From contig JACKDV010000015.1 of NCBI GenBank assembly GCA_020633315.1, positions 124,001 to 188,000 on the forward strand: a stretch of DNA of 64,000 nucleotides. Direction: 5' to 3'. A model generated the notes under the pieces. That model saw only the letters and a program-made list of their open reading frames with translations, had not been told where the DNA came from and made no database searches. Source of the DNA: Myxococcales bacterium. Its GTDB lineage: Bacteria; Myxococcota_A; Polyangia; Nannocystales; Nannocystaceae. Of the stretch, positions 18,272 through 28,125 are shown piece by piece. Each line of letters begins with the position of its first letter. Within the stretch, counting starts at the first letter, position 1. The translations under genes and the position numbers were made by a program.

Positions 18272-18799
18272 ATGCAGCGAACCATGCGAGACCTCGCGAC
18301 GCTCTTGCTCGCGCTCGGGCTCGTCGCCTGCGGTGACGACCTGCCCGACCAAGACCCCGGCACCAGCACCGGCCCCGAGTGCGGGACCGACTGCGCCACC
18401 ACCGGGACCACGGCCATCCCCGACCCGAGCACCACCAGCGGGCCGAGCACGCTCGACTCCACCGCGGGCTCGACCGGCTCGAGCAGCTCGGACGACGGCC
18501 CCGAGACCGTGGGCATCCCCGACGAGTGCCAGCTGAGCCGCGACTGCGACCTGGGCGAGCTGTGCGTGGCGCCCTTCGACCCCGACCTCGGGCCCGAGGG
18601 CAAGGGTCCCAACGAGTGCGTCAGCGAGTGCGTGGTGATCATGGACGAGCTGCGCTGGTGCCTCGACGCCGCCGCCTGCTGCGATCCCGAGGCCGAGTGC
18701 ACCGACCGGGGCTACTGCGTGCTCCCCGGGGACGAGACCGAGGGCTCCTCCGACGGTGGCTCGTCCGACGGCGGCATGGGCACGAGCACCGGCGGCTGA
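18272..18799 (+). CDS. Cys-rich lipoprotein, second of the tandem pair
   Basis: A 175-residue protein that starts two bases after the previous stop. It has a lipobox (GLVAC), a Ser/Thr/Gly linker of about 55 residues and a Cys-rich core: CQLSRDCDLGELCV ... CVSECV ... WCLDAAACCDPEAECTDRGYC. The core aligns cysteine for cysteine with that of the upstream protein, including the shared WCLDAAACC block, so the two arose by duplication. The linkers differ completely. They are probably co-transcribed and exported together to the cell surface. Confidence 0.82.
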   Translation: MQRTMRDLATLLLALGLVACGDDLPDQDPGTSTGPECGTDCATTGTTAIPDPSTTSGPSTLDSTAGSTGSSSSDDGPETVGIPDECQLSRDCDLGELCVAPFDPDLGPEGKGPNECVSECVVIMDELRWCLDAAACCDPEAECTDRGYCVLPGDETEGSSDGGSSDGGMGTSTGG

Positions 18800-18819
18800 C
18801 CGCCGTTTCGACGACGACC

Positions 18820-18849
18820 GGCCGAGGGCCCCGCGGGTCGCCCTCGGCC
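18820..18849 (+). terminator. hairpin after the lipoprotein pair
   Basis: GGCCGAGGGC (18820-18829) pairs with GCCCTCGGCC (18840-18849) around a 10-base loop, 20 bases after the second lipoprotein stop. Confidence 0.55.
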
Positions 18850-18892
18850 CTCGCTCGCCCCGTCGACGGGGATTCGGGTACCCTCCGCTCCC

Positions 18893-19342
18893 ATGAGCGA
18901 GACGATCCAGCGACCCCTCGACATCAAGTGGATCCTCATCGGCTTCGCCATCCAGGCCGGGCTGACCTGGCTGCTCACGCCCCTGCTGGTCGAGCCGCTG
19001 CTGATCCCCATGATGGAGTCGATGGGGACGACCGCGGGTCCGCTCACCTTCGTGGCCCTCGTCGCCTTCATCGCGTTCTTCGGCGGCGGGCTCCTCGTGG
19101 CCTACTTCAGCCCCGGCGACACGGTCAAGGAGCCGGCGATCGCCGCCGTGCTCGCGATCGTCTTCAACGCGGTGGTCAACATCTCCTCCTCCGACGCCGA
19201 GGTCAGCGGCGGCGTGATCGTGGGCCTGGTGATCTCGGGCGCGGTGGCCTTCGCCTTCGCGATGCTCGGGGCCAAGGTGGGCGAGAAGATCCAGGGCGAC
19301 ACCACCGACAAGATGCGCGAGCGCGGCGACCTGCGCGGGTAG
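18893..19342 (+). CDS. small integral membrane protein, unknown
   Basis: A 149-residue protein with four predicted hydrophobic helices (about residues 13-33, 45-68, 80-100, 110-130) and charged ends; the first helix reads KWILIGFAIQAGLTWLLTPLL. The C-terminal tail is short and basic/acidic. It looks like an uncharacterised four-helix membrane protein of the kind common in Deltaproteobacteria/Myxococcota. It is separated from the lipoproteins by a hairpin and ends at a strong bidirectional terminator. Confidence 0.75.
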   Translation: MSETIQRPLDIKWILIGFAIQAGLTWLLTPLLVEPLLIPMMESMGTTAGPLTFVALVAFIAFFGGGLLVAYFSPGDTVKEPAIAAVLAIVFNAVVNISSSDAEVSGGVIVGLVISGAVAFAFAMLGAKVGEKIQGDTTDKMRERGDLRG

Positions 19343-19366
19343 CCGAGCGCCCCCCTCACCACGCAG

Positions 19367-19400
19367 CGAGGCCGTGATCGCACCCGCGATCACGGCCTCG
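19367..19400. terminator. bidirectional hairpin terminator between convergent genes
   Basis: A perfect 15-bp stem, CGAGGCCGTGATCGC (19367-19381) with GCGATCACGGCCTCG (19386-19400), and a 4-base loop, lying between two convergent stop codons (19342 and 19424). Confidence 0.8.
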
Positions 19401-19423
19401 TTCGTCGAGCGCGAGGGGCTCGC

Positions 19424-20776
19424 CTAGATCGCGGCCTCGCGGCGCTCCTTCTTGGTGCGGCCGCCCACGTACTCGTACTCGTACTCGTCGTCGTCCTCGG
19501 GCCCCGTGGGCTTCTTGCGGGTCTCGTCCTGCTCGGACTTGCCGAAGAAGATCTGCAGGCCGCCGCCGAAGTAGAACCCGGTGTTGAAGCCGCCGTTGAC
19601 GGTGATGCCCACCGTGTCCTTGATGATGAGCCGCGCGCTGAGGATGAGGTTGACCACCGGGATCACCGGGGGGATCCCGCCCTGCTCCTGGCGGTAGCCG
19701 AAGGCCCGCAGGTCGTCCTCGTTGCACTCGGTGCTGGTGCAGTTGGCGAAGAGATCGGGGTTGGGCTGGCTGAGCTGGCTCGGGTCGGGCGGCGTCATGT
19801 CGCCGTCCTCGTTGATGTCGTAGCGCGGCGTGCAGCGGGTGAGGTCGGCCAGGTCGCCGAGGGTCTGGCAGCTGCTGGGATCGCGGGTGCCGTTCGAGAA
19901 GCCCTCGGGCTGGGCCCCCAGCGCGGTCTGGTACACGCCGCCGAACACCACGCCCAGGCCCAGGCCACCGCCGCCGCCGATGTCGAGCTCCACGTCCTTG
20001 GTCACCACCACCGGGGCGCGCGCGACGAAGTCGACCTCCATCGCCATCATGTGCAGGTCGATCTCGGTGTAGTCGGCCGCCTCGAGGCTGGCCGCGGTGC
20101 CGTTGTAGCGGGCCTTGTCGAGCCACAGGCCCTCGGGCACCCGGGCCCGCTGGTACTGCACCGAGGCCTGGATGTCGAGGATCCGCGAGAAGCGGAAGGC
20201 GTAGTCCAGGCCCACGTAGTAGTTGCAGCCGTCCTGCCGCGCCAGGCCGCGGTCGGCCGCGAACTGTCCGATGGTGGCGCCGCGACACAGCGCGTTGGTG
20301 TGGCTGGCCAGCCAGTTGCTCAGCAGCCAGGTGGGGATGATGACGATGCCGCTGTGCGCCCCCAGGGCGTGGCGGTGGAAGGCGCCGTCGATCGCCGCCT
20401 GCTCGCGCTCGTCCTCGAGGGTGAGGTCGTCGCCCTCGCCCTCCTGCGGCTCCTCGGCGGCCTCGACCGGCTCCTCGGGCTCGGGGATCGGGGTGGTCGA
20501 CGCCGGGGCCTTGGACGAGGTGGGCTGCAGGGTGGAGGGGGGCGCCTTGGACGAGGTGGGCTGGGGCTGGGGCTGGGGCTGCACCGTCACCGTCGCCCCG
20601 GTGGCGGGAGCCGTGGTCGGTTGCGCTCCCTCGGGCGCCGGTGAGGAGGTGGGCTGGGACTCGTCGGCCGGCTGAGCGCCGCGCAGGGAGGTCAGGGCCA
20701 GGCTCGCGACCTCGGCCTTCGCCGTCGCCGGGACCGTCACCCCGAGGGTCATGCACAAGAACCCAAGCGTTCGCAT
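19424..20776 (-). CDS. outer-membrane beta-barrel-like protein with Pro/Gln-rich N-terminus
   Basis: The ATG at 20776 gives 450 residues with a Sec signal (LGFLCMTLGVTVPATAKA). About 90 residues of low-complexity sequence follow, with PQPQPQP and two PTSSKAP repeats, then an acidic stretch. The rest has alternating hydrophobic/aromatic strands (YYVGLDYAFRFSRILDIQ, IDLHMMAMEVDFVARAP) and a Gly-rich FYFGGGLQIFFGKS near the end, as in outer-membrane beta barrels of myxobacteria. The exact family is not recognised. The charged KKERREAAI terminus is unusual for a barrel, which normally ends in an aromatic residue. Confidence 0.72.
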   Translation of the reverse strand: MRTLGFLCMTLGVTVPATAKAEVASLALTSLRGAQPADESQPTSSPAPEGAQPTTAPATGATVTVQPQPQPQPTSSKAPPSTLQPTSSKAPASTTPIPEPEEPVEAAEEPQEGEGDDLTLEDEREQAAIDGAFHRHALGAHSGIVIIPTWLLSNWLASHTNALCRGATIGQFAADRGLARQDGCNYYVGLDYAFRFSRILDIQASVQYQRARVPEGLWLDKARYNGTAASLEAADYTEIDLHMMAMEVDFVARAPVVVTKDVELDIGGGGGLGLGVVFGGVYQTALGAQPEGFSNGTRDPSSCQTLGDLADLTRCTPRYDINEDGDMTPPDPSQLSQPNPDLFANCTSTECNEDDLRAFGYRQEQGGIPPVIPVVNLILSARLIIKDTVGITVNGGFNTGFYFGGGLQIFFGKSEQDETRKKPTGPEDDDEYEYEYVGGRTKKERREAAI

Positions 20777-20852
20777 GACCTCGATGATAGGCCGAACGCG
20801 GCGCAAGTGCGCCAATCTTCGGCGAATTCCCGCAGGGGCGAGCGCGACGCGC

Positions 20853-22220
20853 TCAGAGCTTGATCTTGCGCCAGCCCTGACTGAGGAACTTGCCGCCCAT
20901 CACGATGCCCAGGGCGCCCACGTACATCGTGGCTGCGACCCACACCCCCTCCATGCCGTAGCCGAGCTTGGGACCGAGCAGCCATGCTCCCGGCACGAAC
21001 AGGCCGAAGTGCAGCAGCAGCTCGGCCACGGCCACGAACACGTTGGCGCCCGCGCCGAACAGGGCCTGCGACAGCACCAGGCCCACCGCCATCAGGGGCA
21101 GGCCGATGGTGATGATGCGCAGCGAGGCGGCGCCGGCCGCCGGGACCGCGGGATCGTTGGGCGAGACCAGCGCGATGATGGGCTCGGGGAAGGCGAGGAA
21201 CAGCCCGCTGATCACCAGCATGGCCAGCACGCCCAGGCGCGAGGCCTCCCAGCCGTAGCGCGCGGCGAGGTTGGGCTTGTTGGCGCCCAGGCTCTGGCTG
21301 ACGCAGGTGGCGGTGGCGGTGCCGAAGGCGATGAGCGGCATGAAGCACACCCCGGCGATGTCCATGATCGCCTTGGTCGCCGCGCCGTACACGTTGCCCG
21401 TGCCGGCCTCGGTGTCGATCACCCCCACGAAGCGCATGAACAGGGCGAAGCCCGCCATCAGCACCACCGTGGCCGCGCCCGAGGGGATCATCAGCTTGAC
21501 GATCCGCATCATGATGCCGAGGTCGAGGTGCTTCAGGCGCCAGAACACGTACTTGGTGCGGTAGTGCTTCTTGGTCGCGACCAGGGCGATGATGAGCAGC
21601 CCCAGGTAGGTGCTGATCACCGAGGCGTAGCCCGCCCCGGCCAGCGCCATCTTGGGGATGCCCAGGGGCTCGTTGCCGTAGATGAACAGGTAGTTGAGGA
21701 TGACGTTGAAGACGTTCATCGACACCGCCGCCCACAGGTGGACGTAGGTGCGGCCGATGCCGTCGAAGAACGCCTTGTACGCGAAGGTCACCACCATGCC
21801 GGCGACGCCGACCATGCGGATCTGCGCGTACTCGATGGCGAGGTCCTCCTGGGCGCCCCCGCCCTCGGCCAGGAAGCCCAGGCCGCCCGGCGAGGCGATG
21901 TAGCCGAGGATGGAGCCGACGATGCCGGTCACCACGCCGATGCACAGCGCGTTGAACAGCACCTGGCCCGCGCCGCGGTAGTCCTGCTCGGCGTAGCGGC
22001 GACCGGTGATCGCCTGCGTGCCCGCTCCCACCGCGGCGAAGAAGCCACCGAAGGCCCAGAAGAACGGCATCGCCACGCCGAGCGCGGCCTGGGAGGCGGT
22101 GGCCTCGGGTCCCTCGAGCCGCCCCACCATCGCGTTGTCGGCGACGTTGACGAGGTACTGGGTCACCATCGCCAGCACGACCCACACCCCTAGCCTCACC
22201 ACCCGGCGTACCAGCGGCAT
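20853..22220 (-). CDS. MATE-family efflux transporter
   Basis: From the ATG at 22220 the protein has 455 residues and about twelve hydrophobic helices arranged in two halves. The family features VNVADNAMVGRLEG and TATCVSQSLGANKP (cation-coupled MATE transporters of NorM/DinF type) are present. It would export drugs or metabolites using a Na+ or H+ gradient. Protein-like sequence continues about 24 residues upstream of this ATG (LSDELTNLSDDPPRLFKFGLE) without an ATG or GTG, so the true start may be a rare codon near 22290. The open frame farther upstream, to 24764, is a shadow of the cytochrome gene on the other strand. Confidence 0.9.
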   Translation of the reverse strand: MPLVRRVVRLGVWVVLAMVTQYLVNVADNAMVGRLEGPEATASQAALGVAMPFFWAFGGFFAAVGAGTQAITGRRYAEQDYRGAGQVLFNALCIGVVTGIVGSILGYIASPGGLGFLAEGGGAQEDLAIEYAQIRMVGVAGMVVTFAYKAFFDGIGRTYVHLWAAVSMNVFNVILNYLFIYGNEPLGIPKMALAGAGYASVISTYLGLLIIALVATKKHYRTKYVFWRLKHLDLGIMMRIVKLMIPSGAATVVLMAGFALFMRFVGVIDTEAGTGNVYGAATKAIMDIAGVCFMPLIAFGTATATCVSQSLGANKPNLAARYGWEASRLGVLAMLVISGLFLAFPEPIIALVSPNDPAVPAAGAASLRIITIGLPLMAVGLVLSQALFGAGANVFVAVAELLLHFGLFVPGAWLLGPKLGYGMEGVWVAATMYVGALGIVMGGKFLSQGWRKIKL

Positions 22221-22568
22221 CTCGAGGCCGAACTTGAACAGCCGGGGGGGATCGTCGCTGAGGTTGGTGAGCTCGTCCGACAGCGGCGCGTCCTTTGGCG
22301 GTGGGCTTACCCCAGGGGGCGAGGCCGGGCAAGTCGCGAACGGCGATCCGGGGTGCGACGCCACGGCACGGAGGCGGGGGCCGGGCCACGAGGGCGCATT
22401 CCTCACATCATCGTGCCACCGCGGCGTCGGCGACCTCGGCCCGAGCGCGCCGGATGGGCGCCCCGGAGGCCATCGCGGCGAGGACACCACCCGCGCCCGG
22501 CGGTCGGCCGTCGCGGGGCCGTCGCGGCGATTGCCACGACCCGCGCTCGGGGGCGACCCTCGTGGGTG

Positions 22569-22766
22569 ATGTTTCGCAAGCTCCCGCTCGCCCTCACCGC
22601 CCTGACCCTGTGCCTGGCTCCCGCCTGCGACAAGAAGGAGGAGCCCAAGAAGGAGGCCGACAAGGCCGACGCCAAGAAGGACGACGGCAAGGACGCCAAG
22701 GCCGACGGCGCCGACGCCAAGGAGGGCGACAAGGTCGAGGAGAAGAAAGAAGAGGGTGGCTGGTAG
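22569..22766 (+). CDS. small Lys/Asp/Glu-rich lipoprotein
   Basis: A 65-residue protein with a lipoprotein-type signal ending LAPAC, then an almost uninterrupted alternation of Lys with Asp/Glu/Ala (KKEEPKKEADKADAKKDDG). It is highly charged and probably extended, with no known domain. Its stop overlaps by 11 bases the GTG of the following cytochrome-like lipoprotein, so the two are probably co-expressed. Confidence 0.7.
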   Translation: MFRKLPLALTALTLCLAPACDKKEEPKKEADKADAKKDDGKDAKADGADAKEGDKVEEKKEEGGW

Positions 22767-24836
22767 GCAGCCCGCGCTCCTGGGGCTGGTGAGCATCCTG
22801 GCCTGCGCCGATCCCCCGCGTCGGATCCGGCGTCGGATCTGGCGCCGGCCCCCGGCGACGAGGAGCACGCGGAGCCCGACGACCCCGATCCCCGGCGCCA
22901 GGCCGTCGAGCAGCTCTCCCGCTGGGAGGACGAGCGACGCGCCGCGACCGACTTCGCGGCCGAGGCTCCGTGGAGCGAGCGCTCGGGCGCCGATCCCTTC
23001 GCGCTGCGGCGGCTGCCCGACGGCACCTTCGTGGGGCTGCTGCGGGGCGCCGCCGAGCTGGTGCGCCTCGATGCCCGGGGCCGCCGGCTGGCGCACGGCT
23101 CCACCCTCCACGACGCCACCGACCTCGAGCTCGTCGACGACGAGCTGCTGGTGGTGAGCCCCCGCGGACCCGACGTGGCCCGCTCGTCGATCCCCGCCGA
23201 CCCCTCCGTGGCCCCCCGGGATCTCGGCGGCTTCGAGGTGCTCGGCGCGACCTCGCTGCGCACGATCGCGGCGGGTCCAGGGCGGCGGCTGGCGGTGGGC
23301 GACGGCTTCGCCCATCGCGTGATGCTGGTCGACCTGCCGCCCGAGGACCACGCGGTGGAGCCCCTTTGGTCGGCCGACTGTGCCGGGCCGCTCGACCTGC
23401 GCTTCGCCGCCGGTCGGCTGGTGGCGCTGTGCATGCTCGAGCATGCGGTGAAGGCCTGGACCCTCGACGACGACGGGCTGCCCCGCGGCGAGCCGGTGCA
23501 CATCGAGCACGACGGGCCGATCTGGAGCATGGACCTGCGGCCCCTGCCCGGCCCGGCCTCCGAGGGGCGCCCCGATCTGCGGCTGGTGCTCGGCGGGGTG
23601 GAGGATCACCCGCTCGATCGCAGCGACGGGGCCTTCGGCACCATCGACTCCTTCGCCTTCGTGGTCGACCTGGTGGCGCAGGGCGAGCCCGTGCGGCGGG
23701 CCGCGCTGAACCTCGGCGAGCACGGGGCGATCACCCCCAAGTGGGTGCGGCTGCGGCTCGACGACGACGGCGGCACCGAGCTGCAGGCGATCGGCTCGGG
23801 CAGCGAGGCGCTGGTGAGCGCGCGCTGGGACGCCGGCTTCGGCGAGCCCAGCGTGACCACGCGAGCGCTGGTGCCCGGCATCACCGACGCGTGGATCTCC
23901 GACGACGGCCGCTCGGGGCTGGCTGCCGATCCGCTGCTCGACGCGTGGGTGGCCTGGGACGGCGAGGCGCTGGAGCTGCAGGCGCGGCCCGACGATCGGC
24001 CGAGCGAGCTGCGGCTGGGCGAGGCGCTGGCGCTCACCGGGCTGATGGCCCAGCGCGGCCGCTCGGAGGGCAGGCGCAGCCGCTTCACCTGCGAGACCTG
24101 CCACTTCGAGGGCGGCACCGACGGGCGCACCCACTTCACGGGCCGCGGCCAGGTGCACGCCACCACGCGACCGCTGCGGGGCTTGTTCCCCAACCGCCCG
24201 CACTTCTCGCGCGCGCTCGATCGCACCATGGCCACGATGGTCGACAACGAGTTCGAGGTGGTCAGCCGAGGGACCGAGGGCGAGCCATGGTTCACGATCT
24301 CGCCCGACCAGCCCGAGCACGCGTGGCTGCGCCACCTGGGGGTCGAGGGGCCCGTGGAGCCGGCGGCCCAGCGCCGGGCGCTGATGACCTTCTTGATGGC
24401 CTACGCCCCCGAGCCCAACCCGGCCGCCGTGGTCCACCCGCGAGAGGACGACGCCCCGCTGCGCCGCGGGGCCGCGCTGTTCGAGCAGCACTGCGAGCGC
24501 TGCCACGCCGCGCGGCTGGTGACCGACGATCCGAGCTCGCGGGTGGAGCCCGAGCGCTGGCTCGAGCTGGTGGGCCGCGGCGGCCCCATCGTGTGGGCGT
24601 CGGCCGAGCGCATGCGCACGGGAGTGGAGCCCTACGTGCACGAGCAGGGAGCGCGGGTGCCCTCGCTGCGGCGGCTGCACGGCAAGCGGCCCTACCTCAC
24701 CAACGGCAGCGCGGCCACGCTCGACGAGGTGCTGCGGCGCTTCACTCCCGACGACGGGATGCACGACGGCGGCGCGGGCCAGCCCCTGGGCGAGGACGAG
24801 CGCGAGATGCTGCGGGCCTTCGTGGAGCGGCTGTAG
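22756..24836 (+). CDS. di-haem cytochrome c peroxidase-like lipoprotein with one apparent frameshift
   Basis: A GTG at 22756 opens a lipoprotein signal (LLGLVSILACADPP). The rest of the protein lies one frame away, beginning SDPASDLAPAPGD. One extra C in the C5 tract at 22813-22817 would join them as ACADPPASDPASD and give 694 codons, so this is a one-base loss or a sequencing error. The N-terminal about 400 residues look like a beta-propeller. Two haem motifs follow, CETCH (about residue 446) and CERCH (about residue 579), typical of MauG/CcpA-like di-haem enzymes of the periplasm or cell surface. If the frameshift is real, translation could only restart inside the propeller (e.g. GTG 23031), without a signal. 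Confidence 0.82.
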
Positions 24837-24846
24837 CCGCGCCGCT

Positions 24847-24875
24847 CCTCACCCGTGAGCTCTGCGCGGGTGAGG
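24847..24875 (+). terminator. hairpin after the cytochrome-like gene
   Basis: CCTCACCCG (24847-24855) pairs with CGGGTGAGG (24867-24875) around an 11-base loop, ten bases after the stop codon. Confidence 0.6.
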
Positions 24876-25015
24876 CGTGCTCCCGTCGCACACGGTGGAA
24901 TCTCGAATGCGCTCGATTCACCTCGCGCTGCGCGTGAGCGGCCCGCGGGGCCGGCTCGCGACGATCGCCGCGCCGGGTTCCGTGGCAAGATGCTCTCGGG
25001 GGACTTCCGCTGCTC

Positions 25016-26587
25016 ATGCACCCACGACCGACGATCCTCGGCCCGACCCTGCTGCTCGCCCTCGGCTCGGCCTCCGCGGCCCAGGCCGCGCCGGCGTCCC
25101 TGCCCGCCCCCTCGCTGGAGCGCCCCTACGGCAACGCCCTGGGCGACGGCCTGCGGCTGAGCGATCACGCGCCCGAGCCCACCCAGTCGGTGGTCTGTGC
25201 CGACGGCGAGACCCTGATGGGCATCGACGTCTCGTACTACCAGGGCGACATCGACTGGAACGCGGTGGCGGCCGACGGGGTGACCTTCGCGTGGGTCCGG
25301 GTCTCGCACAGCCTGCAGTTCTTCGACCCCCAGTTCGAGGCCAACCTCGCGGGCGCGCGCGCGGCCGGGGTCCACACCGGCGTCTACCAGTACTTCGAGC
25401 CCAGCGAGGATCCGGTGGCGCAGGCCGACCTGCTGCTCGAGTCGATGGGCCCGCTGCTGCCCGGCGACATGCCGCCGATGATCGACGTGGAGAGCCAGGA
25501 CCCCGTGGCCGCCGGCGCCTACGTGGATGCGATCCAGGCGTGGATCGATCGCATCGAGGAGGTGACCGGGGTCCAGCCCTTCATCTACACCGGCTACTAC
25601 TACTGGAACGACAACGTGGGCGGCAGCGGCCAGTTCGCCAGCTACCCGCTGTGGATCGCCAACTACAACGCCGGCTGCCCGCTCATCCCCGACGTGTGGG
25701 CGAGCTGGACCATCCACCAGTACTGCGCCTGCGAGTCGGTCGCGGGGATCAGCGGGGCGGTGGACGGCGACACCTTCAACGGCAACCTCGACGACCTGAT
25801 GGGCCTCGCCGTGGGCGCGGGGGTGTGCGGCGACGGGATCTGCGACGGCACCGAGGACGAGTTCTCCTGCGTGAGCGACTGCCCCCCCTGCGGGGTGATC
25901 CCCCCCGAGGGCGGGACCATCGACGACGACGACGCCTGCCACGAGCGCTACGGCCCCGAGCAGTACTGGCGCACCGAGGCCGACGGCATCGGCGGGCAGC
26001 TCCACTGGACGGCGGCCACCGAGCTCGAGGATCCCTCCAACTTCGCGATCTGGCGGCTGTACTTCGAGGAGTCGGGGCTCTACTCGGTGGAGGTGCACGT
26101 GCAGTCGCCGTGGGCCGAGACCCACCAGGCGGCGTATCGCATCTCGCACGCGGGCGGCGAGGACGTGGAGCTGCTCGACCAGGCCGCCGCGGACGGCTGG
26201 CGGCTGCTGACCAACGTGCAGTTCGACGCGGCCTCGGACCACTGGGTGCGCCTGGACGACAACACCGGCGAGCCCGTGGCCGAGGAGATCGGCATCGTCT
26301 ACGACGCGCTGCGGGTGACCCGGCTCGACGGGGGCGGCGACTCGACCGGCGGAGCCAACGACACCGGCGAGGATCCCGACGGAACCACCGACCCGGGGGG
26401 CACCACCCTGCCCGGCGGCACCGGAGGCTCCGGCGACAGCGAGGACACCTTCGCGCTCCCGCCCCTCAACGACGGCGACGACGGCGGGGGCTGTGGCTGC
26501 CGCAGCACCACCCCCTCGCGAGCCACCCCCGGCCTGCTGCTGCTCCTGGCCCTCGGCCTGCGACGCCGCCGCGCCCGGACCGGATGA
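25016..26587 (+). CDS. secreted GH25 lysozyme (muramidase) with MYXO-CTERM-like tail
   Basis: A 523-residue exported protein. A Sec signal (LLLALGSASAAQA) is followed by a GH25 catalytic domain (about residues 65-265). GIDVSYYQGDIDW gives the first conserved Asp (71), and MIDVES supplies the Asp157/Glu159 pair used to cut the NAM-NAG bond of peptidoglycan. A short Cys-rich segment (CGDGICDGTEDEFSCVSDC) leads to a second domain resembling the golvesin/xanthan lyase-type carbohydrate-binding module. A Gly/Thr/Asp linker then ends in GCGCRS, a hydrophobic helix and RRRR: the MYXO-CTERM sorting signal, expected to be cleaved and surface-anchored. Predatory or wall-remodelling use is inferred. Confidence 0.93.
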   Translation: MHPRPTILGPTLLLALGSASAAQAAPASLPAPSLERPYGNALGDGLRLSDHAPEPTQSVVCADGETLMGIDVSYYQGDIDWNAVAADGVTFAWVRVSHSLQFFDPQFEANLAGARAAGVHTGVYQYFEPSEDPVAQADLLLESMGPLLPGDMPPMIDVESQDPVAAGAYVDAIQAWIDRIEEVTGVQPFIYTGYYYWNDNVGGSGQFASYPLWIANYNAGCPLIPDVWASWTIHQYCACESVAGISGAVDGDTFNGNLDDLMGLAVGAGVCGDGICDGTEDEFSCVSDCPPCGVIPPEGGTIDDDDACHERYGPEQYWRTEADGIGGQLHWTAATELEDPSNFAIWRLYFEESGLYSVEVHVQSPWAETHQAAYRISHAGGEDVELLDQAAADGWRLLTNVQFDAASDHWVRLDDNTGEPVAEEIGIVYDALRVTRLDGGGDSTGGANDTGEDPDGTTDPGGTTLPGGTGGSGDSEDTFALPPLNDGDDGGGCGCRSTTPSRATPGLLLLLALGLRRRRARTG

Positions 26588-26634
26588 GATAGTTTAAGTA
26601 GGAATCGCCATATAGCTTTGGTAGCTTTTCGTCC

Positions 26635-28125
26635 ATGAAGCTCCCAAGGATGCTCATGGGCACGGCGGCGCTGTGGGTCGCGGGCTGTGTGGCGACCGAG
26701 CCCGGCGTCGATCCGAGCGGGAGCACCAGCACCAGCGAGGGCAGCGGCACCGCCGACGATGCCGAGGCCGACACCACGGCCACGGGCGACGAGACCGGGA
26801 TGCCGCCCGCCAACGCCTGCCAGCCCTCGCCGCCGATCGTCCCCGAGCCGCCGCCGGGCTCCGAGTGCACGCCGGGCGGGCCCCAGCTCGGCGGCCTGTG
26901 TCACGAGGTGGTGGAGCTGACCCTGCCCGAGGCGCTGGTCGGCTACACCGATCTGTTCGACGTGGATGGCGACGACCTGCCCGACATCACCATGGTGGGC
27001 ACCGACTGGGTGGGCGCGCTCGTCTCCAGCCCCGACGCCTGGCCGCGGGTGTCGGCGATCTCCAGCCTCGGCGAGTACCCGGGCCCGGGCGCCGCGGCCG
27101 ACCTCGACGGCGACGGAGCGCCCGAGCTCGTCGTGGGCCGCACGCCGCTGACGGTGCTGGCGGGCTCGGGTGATGGTGGCTTCAGCGGGCGCGTGGGCAC
27201 CCCGGTGCCCGGTCCGCTCACGGCCGCCGCCGCGGCCGACGTGGATGGCGATGGTCTCGACGATCTGATCGCGCTGCACACCGACGGCTCGATCTCGGTG
27301 CTCCGCAGCCTGGGCGGAGCTCGCCTGGCCGCCGACTGGACGCGCTCGCCCGGCTGCCTCGATCCCCTCGCCATGGCCGCGGCCGATCTCGACGACGACG
27401 GATGGCTCGACCTGGCCGTGAGCACCACCGACGGTCGGGTAACCGTGCTGTCCGGTGACGGCAGCGGCGGCTTCTCGCTGGGCGCAGGCATCGAGGCCGA
27501 CGCCACCGGCACCACGATGGCCGCGGCCGATCTCGACGGCGACGGTCGCTCCGAGCTGGTGGTCGTCGATCGCATGGGCTCGGCCGTGCATGCGCTGCGC
27601 TTCGCCTCCGGCGTGCCCGAGCTGGCCGCCACGGTCCCGCTGCCCGACTCGCCCAGCACGGTGGTGGTGGCCGATCTACAGAACGACGGCATCGCCGACC
27701 TGATCATCGGGCACGCCGATGCGCTGGCGGTGAGCTGGGCGTGGGGCATGGGCGACGGCAGCTTCTCCGCGCCGGGTCGCGTGGCCACGCTGAGCCCCAC
27801 CGGTCGCATCGTGGCGGCCGACATCGACGGCGACGGCTTCACCGATGCCGTCGCCTCCGACGGCAGCGGCACGCTCACGCGCCTGCTGGGGGGACCCCGC
27901 GGTGAGCTGGGCTCGCCGACCCCCGGCTTCGCCATCGACGGCCTGCTCGGCTACGTACTCGTCGACCTCGACGGCGACGGGCTGCCCGAGCAGGTGAGCG
28001 TGAGCTCCGATCGCATGGTGGTCTCGCCCGGCGAGCCCGGCGGCGGGCAGGGGTCGGCATCGAGCGTGCCGCTGCCCGAGACGCACACCGACCTGCGCTT
28101 CGTGCTGCGGGCGCGCCTGGACGAG
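26635..28125 (+). pseudogene. VCBS/FG-GAP-repeat lipoprotein, 5' part, cut at inversion breakpoint
   Basis: The ATG at 26635 starts a lipoprotein (LWVAGC) with a Ser/Thr linker, then at least seven calcium-loop repeats (DVDGDDLPD, DLDGDGAPE, DVDGDGLDD, DLDDDGWLD, DLDGDGRSE, DIDGDGFTD, DLDGDGLPE), as in integrin-like beta-propellers. The repeats stop abruptly at RFVLRARLDE (28125). Past this point the frame runs antisense to an epimerase fragment until a stop at 28494. The in-frame continuation (AAVPGVLVVGDE...) is on the minus strand at 50774. N-part plus C-part equals 2307 bases, 769 codons, with no frame disturbance. Confidence 0.9.
28118..28125. repeat. inversion breakpoint 1: 8-bp sequence TGGACGAG
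   Basis: TGGACGAG here and its reverse complement CTCGTCCA at 50775-50782 are the only sequence shared by the two breakpoints; the next base differs on each side. The crossover occurred within these 8 bp. Confidence 0.85.

Noticed and set aside
20853..24764. An apparent 1303-residue minus-strand protein ending in the MATE transporter
   Set aside because: Only the last about 455 residues have transporter character; the rest is antisense to the cytochrome-like gene.
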